Assembly (NCBI RefSeq): GCF_005221305.1
Contig: NZ_CP039887.1
Coordinates: forward strand, 1,860,001-1,924,000
Source: Neisseria subflava
Lineage (GTDB): Bacteria > Pseudomonadota > Gammaproteobacteria > Burkholderiales > Neisseriaceae
Reading direction: 5' to 3'
DNA: 64,000 nt
Below the pieces are notes generated by a model that ran no database searches, had not been told where the DNA came from, and saw only the letters and a list, made by a program, of their open reading frames with translations. Numbering within the stretch: the first letter of the stretch is position 1; every line of letters starts with the position of its first letter. Positions 36,619 to 45,647 of this stretch are shown here, one piece after another. A program made the position numbers and the translations under genes.

Positions 36619-38388
36619 ATGAAGTTTTCCTTTAGTATTAATTTGTTATCCGTTTTGATTTTGGCCGCTTGTGCACAACAGCCGATTCAAAAGCCTCAAG
36701 TTGCCCTGCCCTCCATATCTATGGATAACCATGCGCCGGAGCAAGGAACAGGGCTGACGGAGCAGAAGTTAATCCGCGCCAAGCATTATATGGCGGCGTC
36801 TGCCAATCCGCTGGCAACTGAAGCCGGTTATGAAATTTTGAAGCGAGGCGGCAGCGCGATAGATGCGATGATTGCCATGCAAACAACTTTGGGACTGGTT
36901 GAGCCGCAGTCTTCCGGATTGGGCGGCGGTGCGTTTTTGGTGTATTGGGACAATAAGGCGAAAAAGCTGACAACGTTTGATGCCCGTGAAACAGCGCCGA
37001 AAGCGGCAACACCGGAACTTTTCTTGGACGAAAACGGCAAACCGATGGGCTTTATGAACGCAGTGGTCGGCGGTCGTTCGGTCGGTGTGCCGGGGATTCC
37101 GAAGCTGCTGGAAGATGTCCACAAGCGTTACGGCAAATTGCCTTGGGCAAGCCTGTTTGACAAACCGATTGCTTTGGCGGAACAAGGCTTTACCGTTTCA
37201 CCGCGCATGGCGAAATCCATCGAGCAAAATTTGGAGCCTTTGAAACGCTATCCGCAAACCGCCGCGTATTTTCTGCCCGACGGCAAGCCTTTGGCAGCGG
37301 GAACGGTGTTGAAAAACCCTGAATTTGCCCGCTCCGTTCGCCTGTTGGCGGAAAAAGGCAGCGCGCCGTTTTATCAGGGCGTGCAGGCGCAGAATATTGT
37401 CCGTGCCGTTACCAGCGCTGTGGATAACCCTGGCAAAATCAGTTTGTCTGATTTGAAAAACTACCGCGTCGTCGAGCGTCAACCGGTTTGTGCGCCTTAT
37501 CGTGAATACGAAGTTTGCGGCATGGGCGCACCAAGTTCAGGCGCGATTGCTTTGGGCGAGATTTTGGGCGTATTGCAAAATCAGGATATGAAGGCGTTGG
37601 GTGCGGAAAATATCCACAGTTGGCGCTGGATAGGCGATGCGTCGCGGATTGCTTTTGCCGACCGCGATTATTATGTCGGCGATCCCAAGTTTGTGAACGT
37701 TCCGACCCGCGCCATGATTTCTCAGGCTTATTTGAAACCACGTGCCGAAGAAATCCGCAAAGCTGACAAGGCGTTGGAAACTATTCAGGCAGGCAAGTTC
37801 GGCAAGGAATACGCGCAAGGCATGGCGGTCGAGCTACCGTCCACCAGCCATTTGGTGGTTGGGGATAAAGACGGCAACGTTGTATCGATGACGACTTCGA
37901 TTGAAAATGCGTTCGGTTCGGGGCTGATGGCAAACGGCTATCTGCTCAACAATGAATTGACCGATTTTGCTTTCAACCCTGTCGGAGAAGACGGTAAAAC
38001 GGTGGCAAACAGCGTTGCCGGTGGAAAACGTCCGCGTTCTTCGATGGCGCCGACCATTGTGATGAAAGACGGAAAACCTTATATGGCGGTCGGTTCGCCG
38101 AGCGGCAGCCGCATTATCGGTTTCGTTGCCAAAACGCTGGTGGCGCATATCGACTGGGGCATGGATATTCAGGCGGCAATCTCTCTGCCGAATATGCTCA
38201 ATCGTGGCAGTCAGTATGAAATCGAGGAAAAAACCGCAGCGGCAGACAAAGCGGCAGCCTTGGAAAAATTGGGCTACAAAGTCCAAATCCGCGATTTGAA
38301 TTCCGGCGTACAAGGGATTTTAATCGGCAAAGACGGTTTGCTCGGTGGCGCCGACCCACGCCGTGAAGGCAAAGTTATGGGCGATTGA
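36619..38388 (+). CDS. ggt: gamma-glutamyltransferase, lipoprotein signal
   Basis: Ggt is an Ntn hydrolase that cleaves glutathione and other gamma-glutamyl compounds and self-processes at a Thr. The 589 residues start with a lipoprotein-like signal (SVLILAACAQQP). Family blocks include GGSAIDAMIAMQTTLGLVEP, SGLGGGAFLVYWD, and the processing site around ELPSTSHLVVGDKDGNVVSM (catalytic Thr in STSHL). The ATG at 36619 has AAGG at eight bases; a GTG six bases upstream is too close. Meningococcal Ggt is inner-membrane-bound and faces the cytoplasm, so the location here needs care. Confidence 0.93.
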   Translation: MKFSFSINLLSVLILAACAQQPIQKPQVALPSISMDNHAPEQGTGLTEQKLIRAKHYMAASANPLATEAGYEILKRGGSAIDAMIAMQTTLGLVEPQSSGLGGGAFLVYWDNKAKKLTTFDARETAPKAATPELFLDENGKPMGFMNAVVGGRSVGVPGIPKLLEDVHKRYGKLPWASLFDKPIALAEQGFTVSPRMAKSIEQNLEPLKRYPQTAAYFLPDGKPLAAGTVLKNPEFARSVRLLAEKGSAPFYQGVQAQNIVRAVTSAVDNPGKISLSDLKNYRVVERQPVCAPYREYEVCGMGAPSSGAIALGEILGVLQNQDMKALGAENIHSWRWIGDASRIAFADRDYYVGDPKFVNVPTRAMISQAYLKPRAEEIRKADKALETIQAGKFGKEYAQGMAVELPSTSHLVVGDKDGNVVSMTTSIENAFGSGLMANGYLLNNELTDFAFNPVGEDGKTVANSVAGGKRPRSSMAPTIVMKDGKPYMAVGSPSGSRIIGFVAKTLVAHIDWGMDIQAAISLPNMLNRGSQYEIEEKTAAADKAAALEKLGYKVQIRDLNSGVQGILIGKDGLLGGADPRREGKVMGD

Positions 38389-38407
38389 TTTTATCGGTTT
38401 TACATGC

Positions 38408-38446
38408 AAAGGCCGTCTGAAACCTAGTTGTTCAGACGGCCTTTTA
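38408..38446 (+). terminator. uptake-sequence hairpin after ggt
   Basis: AAAGGCCGTCTGAA and TTCAGACGGCCTTT with a nine-base loop. Confidence 0.85.
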
Positions 38447-38568
38447 GTTTGGGAAAATATATGGATAAGATGTGTATAAGAATGGAGTTAAATTTTAATA
38501 TTTTTATTTTTCAATAAGATAAAATAGATGAATATGTGGATAATTATTTGTGGAAAACGACATAATTT

Positions 38569-38600
38569 AGGCCGTCTGAAAGGTTCAGACGGCCTTTTTC
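38569..38600 (-). terminator. uptake-sequence hairpin after lpxC
   Basis: AGGCCGTCTGAA and TTCAGACGGCCT are separated by three bases, with a T run on one side. A perfect DnaA box is at 38535-38543 nearby. Confidence 0.85.
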
Positions 38601-38625
38601 ATTGGACTGCGTTATCTATTTTCTA

Positions 38626-39540
38626 TCAGGCTGCCGGCAGCTCGTGAAAAGCGGTGGGCAAGTCTTCGTCATCGGCAAACTCAACCCATTCGTAAGCGGT
38701 TTCATCTGCCAAAACGGCACGCAACAGCGCATTATTGATGGCATGACCTGATTTGTAACCTTCAAATGCGCCGATAATCGGATGGCCGACAATGTACAAA
38801 TCGCCAATTGCATCAAGAATTTTGTGGCGGACAAATTCATCGGGATAGCGCAAACCTTCCGGATTCAAAACATCCATGTCGTCAATCACGATGGCATTGT
38901 TCAAATTGCCGCCCAGTCCGAGATTGTGGGCGCGCATCATTTCCACTTCGTGCATAAAGCCGAAGGTACGGGCGCGGGCAATCTCATCGATATAGGATTT
39001 TCCTGCAAAATCAATCTCGAAAGTAGGTGCGCTGCGGTTGAATACGGGATGGTCAAATTCGATGGTTAAATTAACTTTAAAGCCGTCATAAGGCGTAAAG
39101 CGCACCCATTTTCCGGTTTCTTTGATTTCAACGGGTTTGAGGATTCTCAAAAAACGTTTTTGGGCTTTTTGATCTACCACGCCTGCATCTTGTAAAAGGT
39201 AAATAAACGGCAGGCTGGAGCCGTCCATAATCGGAATTTCAGGCGCGTTCAATTCAATCAAGGCATTGTCGATGCCATAGGCAGACAGAGCCGACATAAT
39301 GTGTTCAATTGTGCCGATGCGCACACCTTTATCGGTAACGATAGTGGACGACAGGCGCGTATCGTTGATGAGGTAAGGCGTAAGTTTGATGGTTTCGCCC
39401 ATTTCGCCGTCCAAATCGGTACGGCGGAAGGAAATCCCACTGTTTTCAGGCGCGGGGTGCAGGGTCAGCGCGACCCGTTCGCCCGAATGCAATCCGACGC
39501 CGGTTACGCTGATGGATTTTGCCAAAGTTCGTTGCAGCAT
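38626..39540 (-). CDS. lpxC: UDP-3-O-acyl-N-acetylglucosamine deacetylase
   Basis: LpxC is the zinc deacetylase that commits UDP-GlcNAc to lipid A. The 304 residues have TGVGLHSGERV at the start, the zinc His in IEHIMSALSAYGIDNA, and HKILDAIGDLYIVGHP with the remaining zinc ligands (His, Asp), then the final His in SGHAINNALLRA. AAGGAG precedes the ATG. It is transcribed away from the origin-like gap upstream. Confidence 0.97.
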   Translation of the reverse strand: MLQRTLAKSISVTGVGLHSGERVALTLHPAPENSGISFRRTDLDGEMGETIKLTPYLINDTRLSSTIVTDKGVRIGTIEHIMSALSAYGIDNALIELNAPEIPIMDGSSLPFIYLLQDAGVVDQKAQKRFLRILKPVEIKETGKWVRFTPYDGFKVNLTIEFDHPVFNRSAPTFEIDFAGKSYIDEIARARTFGFMHEVEMMRAHNLGLGGNLNNAIVIDDMDVLNPEGLRYPDEFVRHKILDAIGDLYIVGHPIIGAFEGYKSGHAINNALLRAVLADETAYEWVEFADDEDLPTAFHELPAA

Positions 39541-40109
39541 AAACCGTCTCCTTAGTAATCATTGGTTTGATGTTTGGATAATACGATAAAAAGGAAAAAA
39601 TAATCCATTATTTTTAATAGTATTTGCTAATGTAGGCGTTTCAGAACCATAGATTTTTCAGACGACCTTTTGTACCGGTAAGATTATCCACAATATGCCG
39701 TGTAATCCGAGTGGAAAAATCTGATTTTATCCACAGAAATATTCAAACGATTACAGATTATCCGACTTTGTTCTCACACAAAACAAAACTTGAACGCAGC
39801 CTTTAAATGAATACAACAATTTGATTATACAATCAGTAATCAGGTTATTCACAAAATAGGGACGTACTCATCATAATCACCATTTTTTTAAATAATTACA
39901 TATTAATTTTGAAAACAGGCCGGAATTTATCCCCAAATATGGGAGCAAACCGTACCAATCTGTATTTTCAGACGACCTATTTCACGGTTTTTTTATTTAA
40001 ATCAAACATTTTAAAAGTAGCGTCGTGTAATTCTAGGTAGTAGTTTTATTTCAGGATACAATAGCCCTTATTGAAATTTATCCCTTTCCCTACTGACAGG
40101 AGTAGCAAA
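39541..40109. other. AT-rich lpxC-gapA gap with DnaA boxes (origin-like)
   Basis: This 570 bp gap between divergent genes has perfect DnaA boxes TTATCCACA at 39684-39692 and 39727-39735. Near-perfect TTATTCACA and TTATCCCCA follow around 39844 and 39928. Very AT-rich stretches surround them, and there is no reading frame. gapA promoter sequences lie at the right end (TACAAT at 40057-40062). Box cluster plus AT-rich DNA is the layout of a replication origin, but the usual neighbour dnaA is absent. Confidence 0.5.
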
Positions 40110-41114
40110 ATGAGTATTAAAGTAGCGATTAATGGTTTTGGCCGCATCGGTCGTCTGGCATTGCGTCAAATTGAAAAAGCCCAAGGTATCGAAGTCGTTG
40201 CTGTTAACGACTTGACTCCTGCCGATATGCTGCTACACCTCTTTAAATACGACAGTACTCAAGGCCGCTTTGAAGGCTCTGCCGAATTGAAAGATGATGC
40301 GATTGTTGTTAACGGCAAAGAAATCAAAGTATTTGCCAATCCTAATCCTGAAGAATTGCCTTGGGGCGAGCTGGGTGTGGACGTTGTCCTCGAATGTACC
40401 GGTTTCTTTACCAATAAAACTAAAGCTGAGGCCCATATCCGTGCCGGTGCGCGCAAAGTTGTGATTTCTGCCCCTGGCGGCAATGATGTGAAAACAGTTG
40501 TATATGGCGTAAACCAAGATATTTTGGACGGCAGCGAAACCGTTATTTCAGCCGCTTCTTGTACGACTAACTGTCTGGCCCCTATGGCTGCGGTATTGCA
40601 AAAAGAGTTCGGCATTGTTGAAGGCCTGATGACCACCATTCACGCTTATACCGGCGACCAAAACACCCTTGACGCGCCACACCGTAAAGGCGACTTCCGT
40701 CGCGCCCGTGCCGCTGCCTTGAATATCGTACCGAACAGTACCGGTGCCGCTAAAGCCATCGGCTTGGTTATCCCTGAGTTGAACGACAAACTTGATGGCT
40801 CTGCCCAACGTGTTCCCGTAGCCACCGGCTCTTTGACCGAACTGGTTTCTATTCTCGAACGCCCTGTTACCAAAGAAGAAATCAATGCAGCTATGAAAGC
40901 TGCCGCCAACGATACTTTAGGCTACACTGAAGATCAAATCGTTTCTTCCGACGTTATCGGTATCGAATACGGCTCACTCTTCGATGCGACTCAAACCCGC
41001 GTGATGACAGTTGGCGACAAACAATTGGTGAAAACTGTTGCTTGGTACGACAATGAAATGTCTTACACTTGCCAATTGGTTCGTACCTTGGAATTCTTTG
41101 CCAGCAAAATCTAA
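40110..41114 (+). CDS. gapA: glyceraldehyde-3-phosphate dehydrogenase
   Basis: The enzyme oxidises GAP to 1,3-bisphosphoglycerate with NAD(P), or acts in reverse. The 334 residues have INGFGRIGRLALRQIE, the active site SAASCTTNCLAPMA with the catalytic Cys, and WYDNEMSYTCQLVRT. AGGAG lies at good spacing before the ATG at 40110; the frame opens 13 codons earlier without a ribosome site. Codons are those of a highly expressed gene. Meningococci carry two gap genes; this one looks more like the 334-residue gapA-2 form, from memory. Confidence 0.95.
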   Translation: MSIKVAINGFGRIGRLALRQIEKAQGIEVVAVNDLTPADMLLHLFKYDSTQGRFEGSAELKDDAIVVNGKEIKVFANPNPEELPWGELGVDVVLECTGFFTNKTKAEAHIRAGARKVVISAPGGNDVKTVVYGVNQDILDGSETVISAASCTTNCLAPMAAVLQKEFGIVEGLMTTIHAYTGDQNTLDAPHRKGDFRRARAAALNIVPNSTGAAKAIGLVIPELNDKLDGSAQRVPVATGSLTELVSILERPVTKEEINAAMKAAANDTLGYTEDQIVSSDVIGIEYGSLFDATQTRVMTVGDKQLVKTVAWYDNEMSYTCQLVRTLEFFASKI

Positions 41115-41151
41115 AAAATAACGGGCTGAATCAATCAGTCTGTGGATAATT

Positions 41152-41185
41152 AAAAGGCCGTCTGAACATTTCAGACGGCCTTTTG
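41152..41185. terminator. uptake-sequence hairpin between gapA and trmO
   Basis: AAAAGGCCGTCTGAA and TTCAGACGGCCTTTT are separated by three bases. A perfect DnaA box (41141-41149) directly precedes it. Confidence 0.88.
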
Positions 41186-41209
41186 TGTGTAGAGAGATTT
41201 AATTTGCAA

Positions 41210-41884
41210 TCAGATTGTGGATAGTTTAATCACTGTGGCACATTTGTTTTCTATCCTAAACTGCACTTCATAATCCGCAATATTCATCACATAAATCCGT
41301 TCGGGAATATCTTGATAGGCAGGGCGAGGATCTTGGGCGATGCTTTGCTCAATGAGATGTTTTTCTTCTGTGGATAAATGTTCCGCAAGCGTACTTTCTG
41401 CCCAGACAACGTTCAATTCTTCAGGTTTGCCGCTGACAAAGCCTGATGATGCGTCAGGTTTGGCCTCGACAAACGGGATGTAGGGTTTGATATCCACTAC
41501 AGGAGTACCGTCCAATAGGTCTGCACCGCTGCAATAGATGCGGACAGGTTTGCCTGTTTCGATGCGTTCGAGTTTTAAGAGTGATAGTCCGAGATGATTG
41601 GGGCGGTGCGGGCTGCGCGTGGCAAATACGCCCATTTTTTGTTTGCCTCCGAGCCGTGGCGGACGCACCATTTGCGCCCAACCTTCATTCAATACGCCGT
41701 GAAAAATAAAATTTATCCACACATAATCGAAGTGTTCCAAGCCCCGAACGCTGTCTGCGGTAAATTCAGGAGTGAGTTCAATGCAAATTTCTGCTGCAGG
41801 AACCAAACCGGGTTGGCGGGCAATGCCGAATTTTTGTTTGTAGGGGGAATGAACGGTTGCAATAGGCGTAATCGAATAGGACAT
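41210..41884 (-). CDS. trmO: tRNA (N6-threonylcarbamoyladenosine(37)-N6)-methyltransferase TrmO
   Basis: TrmO adds a methyl group to t6A37 of threonine tRNAs. The 224 residues have the TsaA/YaeB fold: IATVHSPYKQKFGIARQPGL, GLEHFDYVWINFIFH, PPRLGGKQKMGVFATRSPHRPN (split here for length: SPHRPNHLGLSLLKLE) and GADLLDGTPVVDIKPYIP. Three perfect DnaA boxes lie in or just upstream (41369, 41713, 41889). Confidence 0.95.
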   Translation of the reverse strand: MSYSITPIATVHSPYKQKFGIARQPGLVPAAEICIELTPEFTADSVRGLEHFDYVWINFIFHGVLNEGWAQMVRPPRLGGKQKMGVFATRSPHRPNHLGLSLLKLERIETGKPVRIYCSGADLLDGTPVVDIKPYIPFVEAKPDASSGFVSGKPEELNVVWAESTLAEHLSTEEKHLIEQSIAQDPRPAYQDIPERIYVMNIADYEVQFRIENKCATVIKLSTI

Positions 41885-41960
41885 AATTTGTGGATAAATA
41901 TTCTGTGCAAACTCTCATCATATCACAGATGTTTTCCCACATTTTGCGGTAGTAATTTGT

Positions 41961-41966
41961 TATAAT
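41961..41966 (+). promoter_or_regulatory. -10 element upstream of the nicotinamidase-like gene
   Basis: A perfect TATAAT with an upstream TGT (extended -10 like) lies 89 bases before the ATG. The -35 is weak. Confidence 0.4.
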
Positions 41967-42054
41967 GCAAAGCATTTATTCCAAATGTCCGTACATTGGT
42001 AATAAATGCTCAATTTAAATAATATAAAATAAAATCAATAGGTTAAATTAATAC

Positions 42055-42690
42055 ATGATTGTTTCTATCGATGTAGATGCACAAAAAACGTTTACGCCTT
42101 TGTGCCCGAAAGAATTGCCTGTTGCCGAAGGTCATCTGATTGCGGATGAACTCAATGCCCAAGCTGCATTGGCGGATTTACGCGTTATGACGAAAGATGC
42201 GCATCATGCCGCGGCAAAATGGCTTGTGGATAATCCTGTTGATATGTTGAAACCGACGGGTTTGCTCGATGCGGATTTGACTTGGGTGTCGCATGCGATG
42301 ATTGGAACATATGGCTATGAGTTGTTAGATGGCCTGCCTTCAGCCAAAGAATACGATTATTGTGTTTGGAAAGGCGTCGATCCTGAGTTACATCCTTACG
42401 GCGCATGTTTTCACGATATTGAAGAAAAGCTCAGTACAGGCTTGATCGAATGGTTGCGCTGTCAAAATGCAGATACAGTCATTGTTGGCGGTTTGGCAAC
42501 GGATTATTGTGTGAAAACAACGGTTTTACAGTTGCTTAAAGGCGGGGCTTGGAAAGTCATCGTCAATCAGGCGGCTTGTCGCGGCATTGCTCCGGAAACG
42601 GTTGAATCTGCATGGCAGGAAATGCATTCTGCCGGGGCAGTTATTTTAGAAAACGCCGAAGAAATAAAAAAATATATTAATAATCAATAA
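42055..42690 (+). CDS. pncA: isochorismatase-family hydrolase, nicotinamidase-like
   Basis: PncA-type enzymes convert nicotinamide to nicotinate for NAD salvage. The 211 residues have the catalytic Asp in IDVDAQKTFTP, Lys in VWKGVDPELHPYG and Cys in GGLATDYCVKTTVLQL, the triad of the family. Sequence order fits PncA, so the symbol is a fair inference. The gene is AT-rich and contains a perfect DnaA box (42225-42233). No strong ribosome site. Confidence 0.85.
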   Translation: MIVSIDVDAQKTFTPLCPKELPVAEGHLIADELNAQAALADLRVMTKDAHHAAAKWLVDNPVDMLKPTGLLDADLTWVSHAMIGTYGYELLDGLPSAKEYDYCVWKGVDPELHPYGACFHDIEEKLSTGLIEWLRCQNADTVIVGGLATDYCVKTTVLQLLKGGAWKVIVNQAACRGIAPETVESAWQEMHSAGAVILENAEEIKKYINNQ

Positions 42691-42709
42691 ATTATATTTA
42701 AAATTTTGT

Positions 42710-42725
42710 TGTTTCACGTGAAACA
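42710..42725. other. parS site (ParB/Spo0J binding), exact match
   Basis: TGTTTCACGTGAAACA is a perfect 16 bp palindrome identical to the widely conserved chromosomal parS. It lies between the nicotinamidase-like gene and waaC, 11 bases before the waaC ATG. parS sites usually lie near the replication origin. Confidence 0.85.
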
Positions 42726-42736
42726 TTTTTCAAAAT

Positions 42737-43705
42737 ATGAAGATTTTACTTGTCCGCTTGTCCAGTATGGGCGATTTAATTCATACGTTGCCCGCAGTTG
42801 AAGATTTGGCGCGACAATGTCCTGAGGTGGAGCTCCATTGGTTGTGTGAGGCAGGGTTTGCAGATATTGCCCGCTTGCATCCTTTTGTCAAAAAAGTTCA
42901 TGTAATGAAATGGCGGCAATGGCGCAAACACCTTTTTCAGGCTGAAACGTGGCGTGAAATAGGCCGTCTGAAAACGGATTTACAGGCTGAATCTTTTGAT
43001 TTTGTTTTAGATAGCCAAGGACTGATTAAAAGTGCATGCTTTGCCAAAATGGCAAAATCCTCTATTTACGGCTTGGATAAACACAGCGCGCGTGAAAGTT
43101 TGGCTGCCCTTGCGTACAGTAAAACATTTGCCGTACCGAAAGGCAAAAATGCGGTCTGGCGAAACCGTGAATTATTCGCTCAAGTATTTGGTTATACAAT
43201 GCCTGAGACGCAGGTATTTGGTTTGTCGGTTCCTGAATCAGGCCGTCTGAAAAATTTGCAATTCCCTTATTACGTTGCTTTGCATGCGACCAGTCGCGAC
43301 AGTAAATTATGGCCGGTAGAACACTGGCGTGCATTATTGAGAAAGTTGAATGAAGAACAACAATGCAATGTGTATCTGCCGTGGGGAAATGAAACCGAAA
43401 AAATGCGTGCCGAACAGATTTCAAGCGATTTACCGTTTGCTTCGGTTTGCGACAAAATGAATTTATTACAGGCTGCATTTTTATTGAAAAACGCAGAGGG
43501 TATTATTGGCGTAGATACTGGACTGTTGCATCTTGCCAATGCGTTGGAAAAGCCTGTTGTAGGAATTTATACAGATACAGATCCGGCCAAGACCGGCGTT
43601 CAAGTTTCGGCTTATGCAAAAAATTTAGGCGGTATTGCTCAAATCCCAAATGTTGACGAGGTTTATCAAACCTTGATGGATTGTGTTGCAGCATATGGTA
43701 AATAA
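42737..43705 (+). CDS. waaC: lipopolysaccharide heptosyltransferase I
   Basis: WaaC adds the first heptose to the Kdo of the lipooligosaccharide inner core. The 322 residues are a GT-B (GT9) fold: MKILLVRLSSMGDLIHTLPA at the N-terminus and EGIIGVDTGLLHLANALEKP with YTDTDPAKTG in the donor site. Two in-frame uptake sequences encode GRLK peptides (near 42961 and 43242). The parS palindrome occupies its leader. AT-rich like its neighbours. Confidence 0.93.
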   Translation: MKILLVRLSSMGDLIHTLPAVEDLARQCPEVELHWLCEAGFADIARLHPFVKKVHVMKWRQWRKHLFQAETWREIGRLKTDLQAESFDFVLDSQGLIKSACFAKMAKSSIYGLDKHSARESLAALAYSKTFAVPKGKNAVWRNRELFAQVFGYTMPETQVFGLSVPESGRLKNLQFPYYVALHATSRDSKLWPVEHWRALLRKLNEEQQCNVYLPWGNETEKMRAEQISSDLPFASVCDKMNLLQAAFLLKNAEGIIGVDTGLLHLANALEKPVVGIYTDTDPAKTGVQVSAYAKNLGGIAQIPNVDEVYQTLMDCVAAYGK

Positions 43706-43753
43706 TTGCTGGGGGAGTCGGATTTATTTTCTGAGTAAATGCTTTAGAAATGA

Positions 43754-43759
43754 TATAAT
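43754..43759 (+). promoter_or_regulatory. -10 element upstream of etfB
   Basis: A perfect TATAAT lies 135 bases before etfB, just past waaC. The -35 is unclear, and a long leader would result. Confidence 0.4.
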
Positions 43760-43893
43760 TCCGCTCTATTTGCCAAGATTTATATAAATTTGGTTTTATC
43801 ATGTTGGTGAAAACCGAATTGGATTTTATATAAAGAATGTATTATCAAAAGCAGTATGCTTGATTTAATGGACATTCTTTTTAGGAGAATTGA

Positions 43894-44643
43894 ATGAAAG
43901 CACTGGTCGCAGTAAAGCGCGTAGTGGACTACAACGTCAAAGTTCGTGTGAAAGCCGATGGTTCCGATGTGGATATCGGTAATGTCAAAATGTCGATGAA
44001 CCCGTTTGATGAAATTGCGGTAGAAGAAGCTGTCCGTTTAAAAGAAGCTGGAAAAGTAAGCGAGATTGTTGCTGTTTCTCTTGGCGAGAAAAAATGTGAA
44101 GAGACGTTGCGTACTGCTTTGGCGATGGGTGCCGACCGTGCGGTTCATGTTGAGACTGATGCGAAGTTGGAGCCTTTGGTCGTTGCGAAATTGCTGAAAG
44201 CTGTTGCGGATAAAGAAAATCCGCAAATTTTACTGCTGGGTAAACAGGCAATTGACGATGACGCCAACCAAGTTGCCCAAATGCTGGCGGCGTTGTTGAA
44301 TGCGGCTCAAGGTACTTTTGCATCAAAAGTGCAAATTGAAGGCGAAGAAGCACTGGTAACTCGTGAAATTGACGGCGGCGAAGAGACTGTTGCATTGAAA
44401 CTGCCTGCGGTCATCAGTGCAGATTTGCGTTTGAACGAACCACGCTTTGTCAAACTTCCTAATATCATGGCGGCAAAGAAAAAGCCTTTGGAAAAATTAA
44501 GCCCTGCCGATTTGGCTGTGGATATTTCTCCGCGTTTGAATACCGTGAAATTTGCCGAACCTAAAGCACGTCAAGCCGGTGTGAAAGTGGCTGATGTTGC
44601 CGGGTTGGTTGAAAAGTTGAAAAACGAAGCCAAAGTGATCTAA
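43894..44643 (+). CDS. etfB: electron transfer flavoprotein subunit beta
   Basis: EtfB and EtfA form a soluble FAD/AMP heterodimer that passes electrons from dehydrogenases to the quinone pool. The 249 residues start MKALVAVKRVVDYNVKVRV and contain the AMP-binding region (LLGKQAIDDDANQVAQMLA) and the recognition-loop part LPNIMAAKKKPLEKL. AGGAGAATTGA precedes the ATG. It is followed by etfA with ten bases between. Confidence 0.97.
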   Translation: MKALVAVKRVVDYNVKVRVKADGSDVDIGNVKMSMNPFDEIAVEEAVRLKEAGKVSEIVAVSLGEKKCEETLRTALAMGADRAVHVETDAKLEPLVVAKLLKAVADKENPQILLLGKQAIDDDANQVAQMLAALLNAAQGTFASKVQIEGEEALVTREIDGGEETVALKLPAVISADLRLNEPRFVKLPNIMAAKKKPLEKLSPADLAVDISPRLNTVKFAEPKARQAGVKVADVAGLVEKLKNEAKVI

Positions 44644-44653
44644 GGAGTATGAA

Positions 44654-45586
44654 ATGAGCGTATTGATTATTGCGGAACATAATAACCAACATTTGAATCC
44701 TGCCACTTTGCATGCGGTCACGGCTGCCGCTAAATTGGGTAATGTAGATTTATTGGTTGCCGGCAGCAATGTTGCTGCGGTGGTTGAAGAGGCGAAACAG
44801 GTTGCAGGCGTAGCGAAAGTTTTGGTAGTCGATGCACCCTATTACGCTGAAGGTTTGGCAGAAGAATTGGCGCCTTTGGTTGTTAAATTGGCTGCGGATT
44901 ACCGCTATGTGGCTGCGACTGCAACTGCGTTTGGTAAAAATCTTCTGCCCCGAGTAGCTGCCCTATTGGATGTGCCACAAGTTTCGGATTTAACCGAAGT
45001 TGTGGATAACTCGACATTTGTCCGTCCGATTTATGCCGGTAATGCTTTTGAAACCGTTCAATCCAATTCTGAAAAACTGGTGCTGACTTTCCGTGCAACC
45101 GCATTTGATGCTGCCGGACAAGGCGGTAATGCAGAAGTGGTCAATGTTGAGGCAACACCTGCTCAAAGACTGAGCCGTTTCGTAAACCGTCAACTTTCCC
45201 AGTCTGACCGCCCTGAATTGACTCAGGCAAAAGTGATTGTTTCTGGTGGCCGTGCATTGGGCAGTGCTGAAAAATTCAATGAAGTGTTGACTCCATTGGC
45301 GGATGTTTTGGGTGCCGCGATTGGTGCTTCCCGTGCGGCAGTGGATGCCGAGTATGCACCAAACGATGCCCAAGTCGGTCAAACCGGTAAAGTGGTTGCG
45401 CCACAACTGTACTTTGCTATCGGTATTTCCGGAGCCATCCAACACGTTGCCGGTATGCAGGACAGTAAAGTAATTGTTGCCATCAACAAAGATGCTGACG
45501 CTCCGATTTTCAATGTGGCAGATTACGGCTTGGTTGGTGATTTGTTTGAAGTTGTGCCTCAACTGACTGAAGCACTGAAAAACTAA
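44654..45586 (+). CDS. etfA: electron transfer flavoprotein subunit alpha
   Basis: EtfA holds the FAD. The 310 residues have the C-terminal FAD motif: VSGGRALGSAEKF, VGQTGKVVAPQLYFAIGISG and SKVIVAINKDADAPIFNVADYGLVGD. AAGGAG precedes the ATG in the etfBA operon. A perfect DnaA box lies inside (45001-45009). The stop codon is followed directly by a second parS-like palindrome. Confidence 0.97.
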   Translation: MSVLIIAEHNNQHLNPATLHAVTAAAKLGNVDLLVAGSNVAAVVEEAKQVAGVAKVLVVDAPYYAEGLAEELAPLVVKLAADYRYVAATATAFGKNLLPRVAALLDVPQVSDLTEVVDNSTFVRPIYAGNAFETVQSNSEKLVLTFRATAFDAAGQGGNAEVVNVEATPAQRLSRFVNRQLSQSDRPELTQAKVIVSGGRALGSAEKFNEVLTPLADVLGAAIGASRAAVDAEYAPNDAQVGQTGKVVAPQLYFAIGISGAIQHVAGMQDSKVIVAINKDADAPIFNVADYGLVGDLFEVVPQLTEALKN

Positions 45587-45602
45587 TGTTTCACGTGAAA
45601 CG
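45587..45602. other. parS-like site, one mismatch
   Basis: TGTTTCACGTGAAACG matches the parS consensus at 15 of 16 positions (last base G for A). It begins at the end of etfA, about 2.9 kb from the exact site at 42710. Confidence 0.75.
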
Positions 45603-45636
45603 TTCAGACGGCCTTTTATAACAAAGGCCGTCTGAA
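45603..45636 (+). terminator. uptake-sequence hairpin after etfA
   Basis: TTCAGACGGCCTTT and AAAGGCCGTCTGAA with a six-base loop abut the parS-like site on its left and the next gene on its right. Confidence 0.8.
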
Positions 45637-45647
45637 AATATTTTGGC

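Noticed and set aside
39541..40109. Calling this gap oriC outright
   Set aside because: Box density and parS are suggestive, but dnaA/dnaN are absent and no skew could be computed, so it is kept as a candidate.
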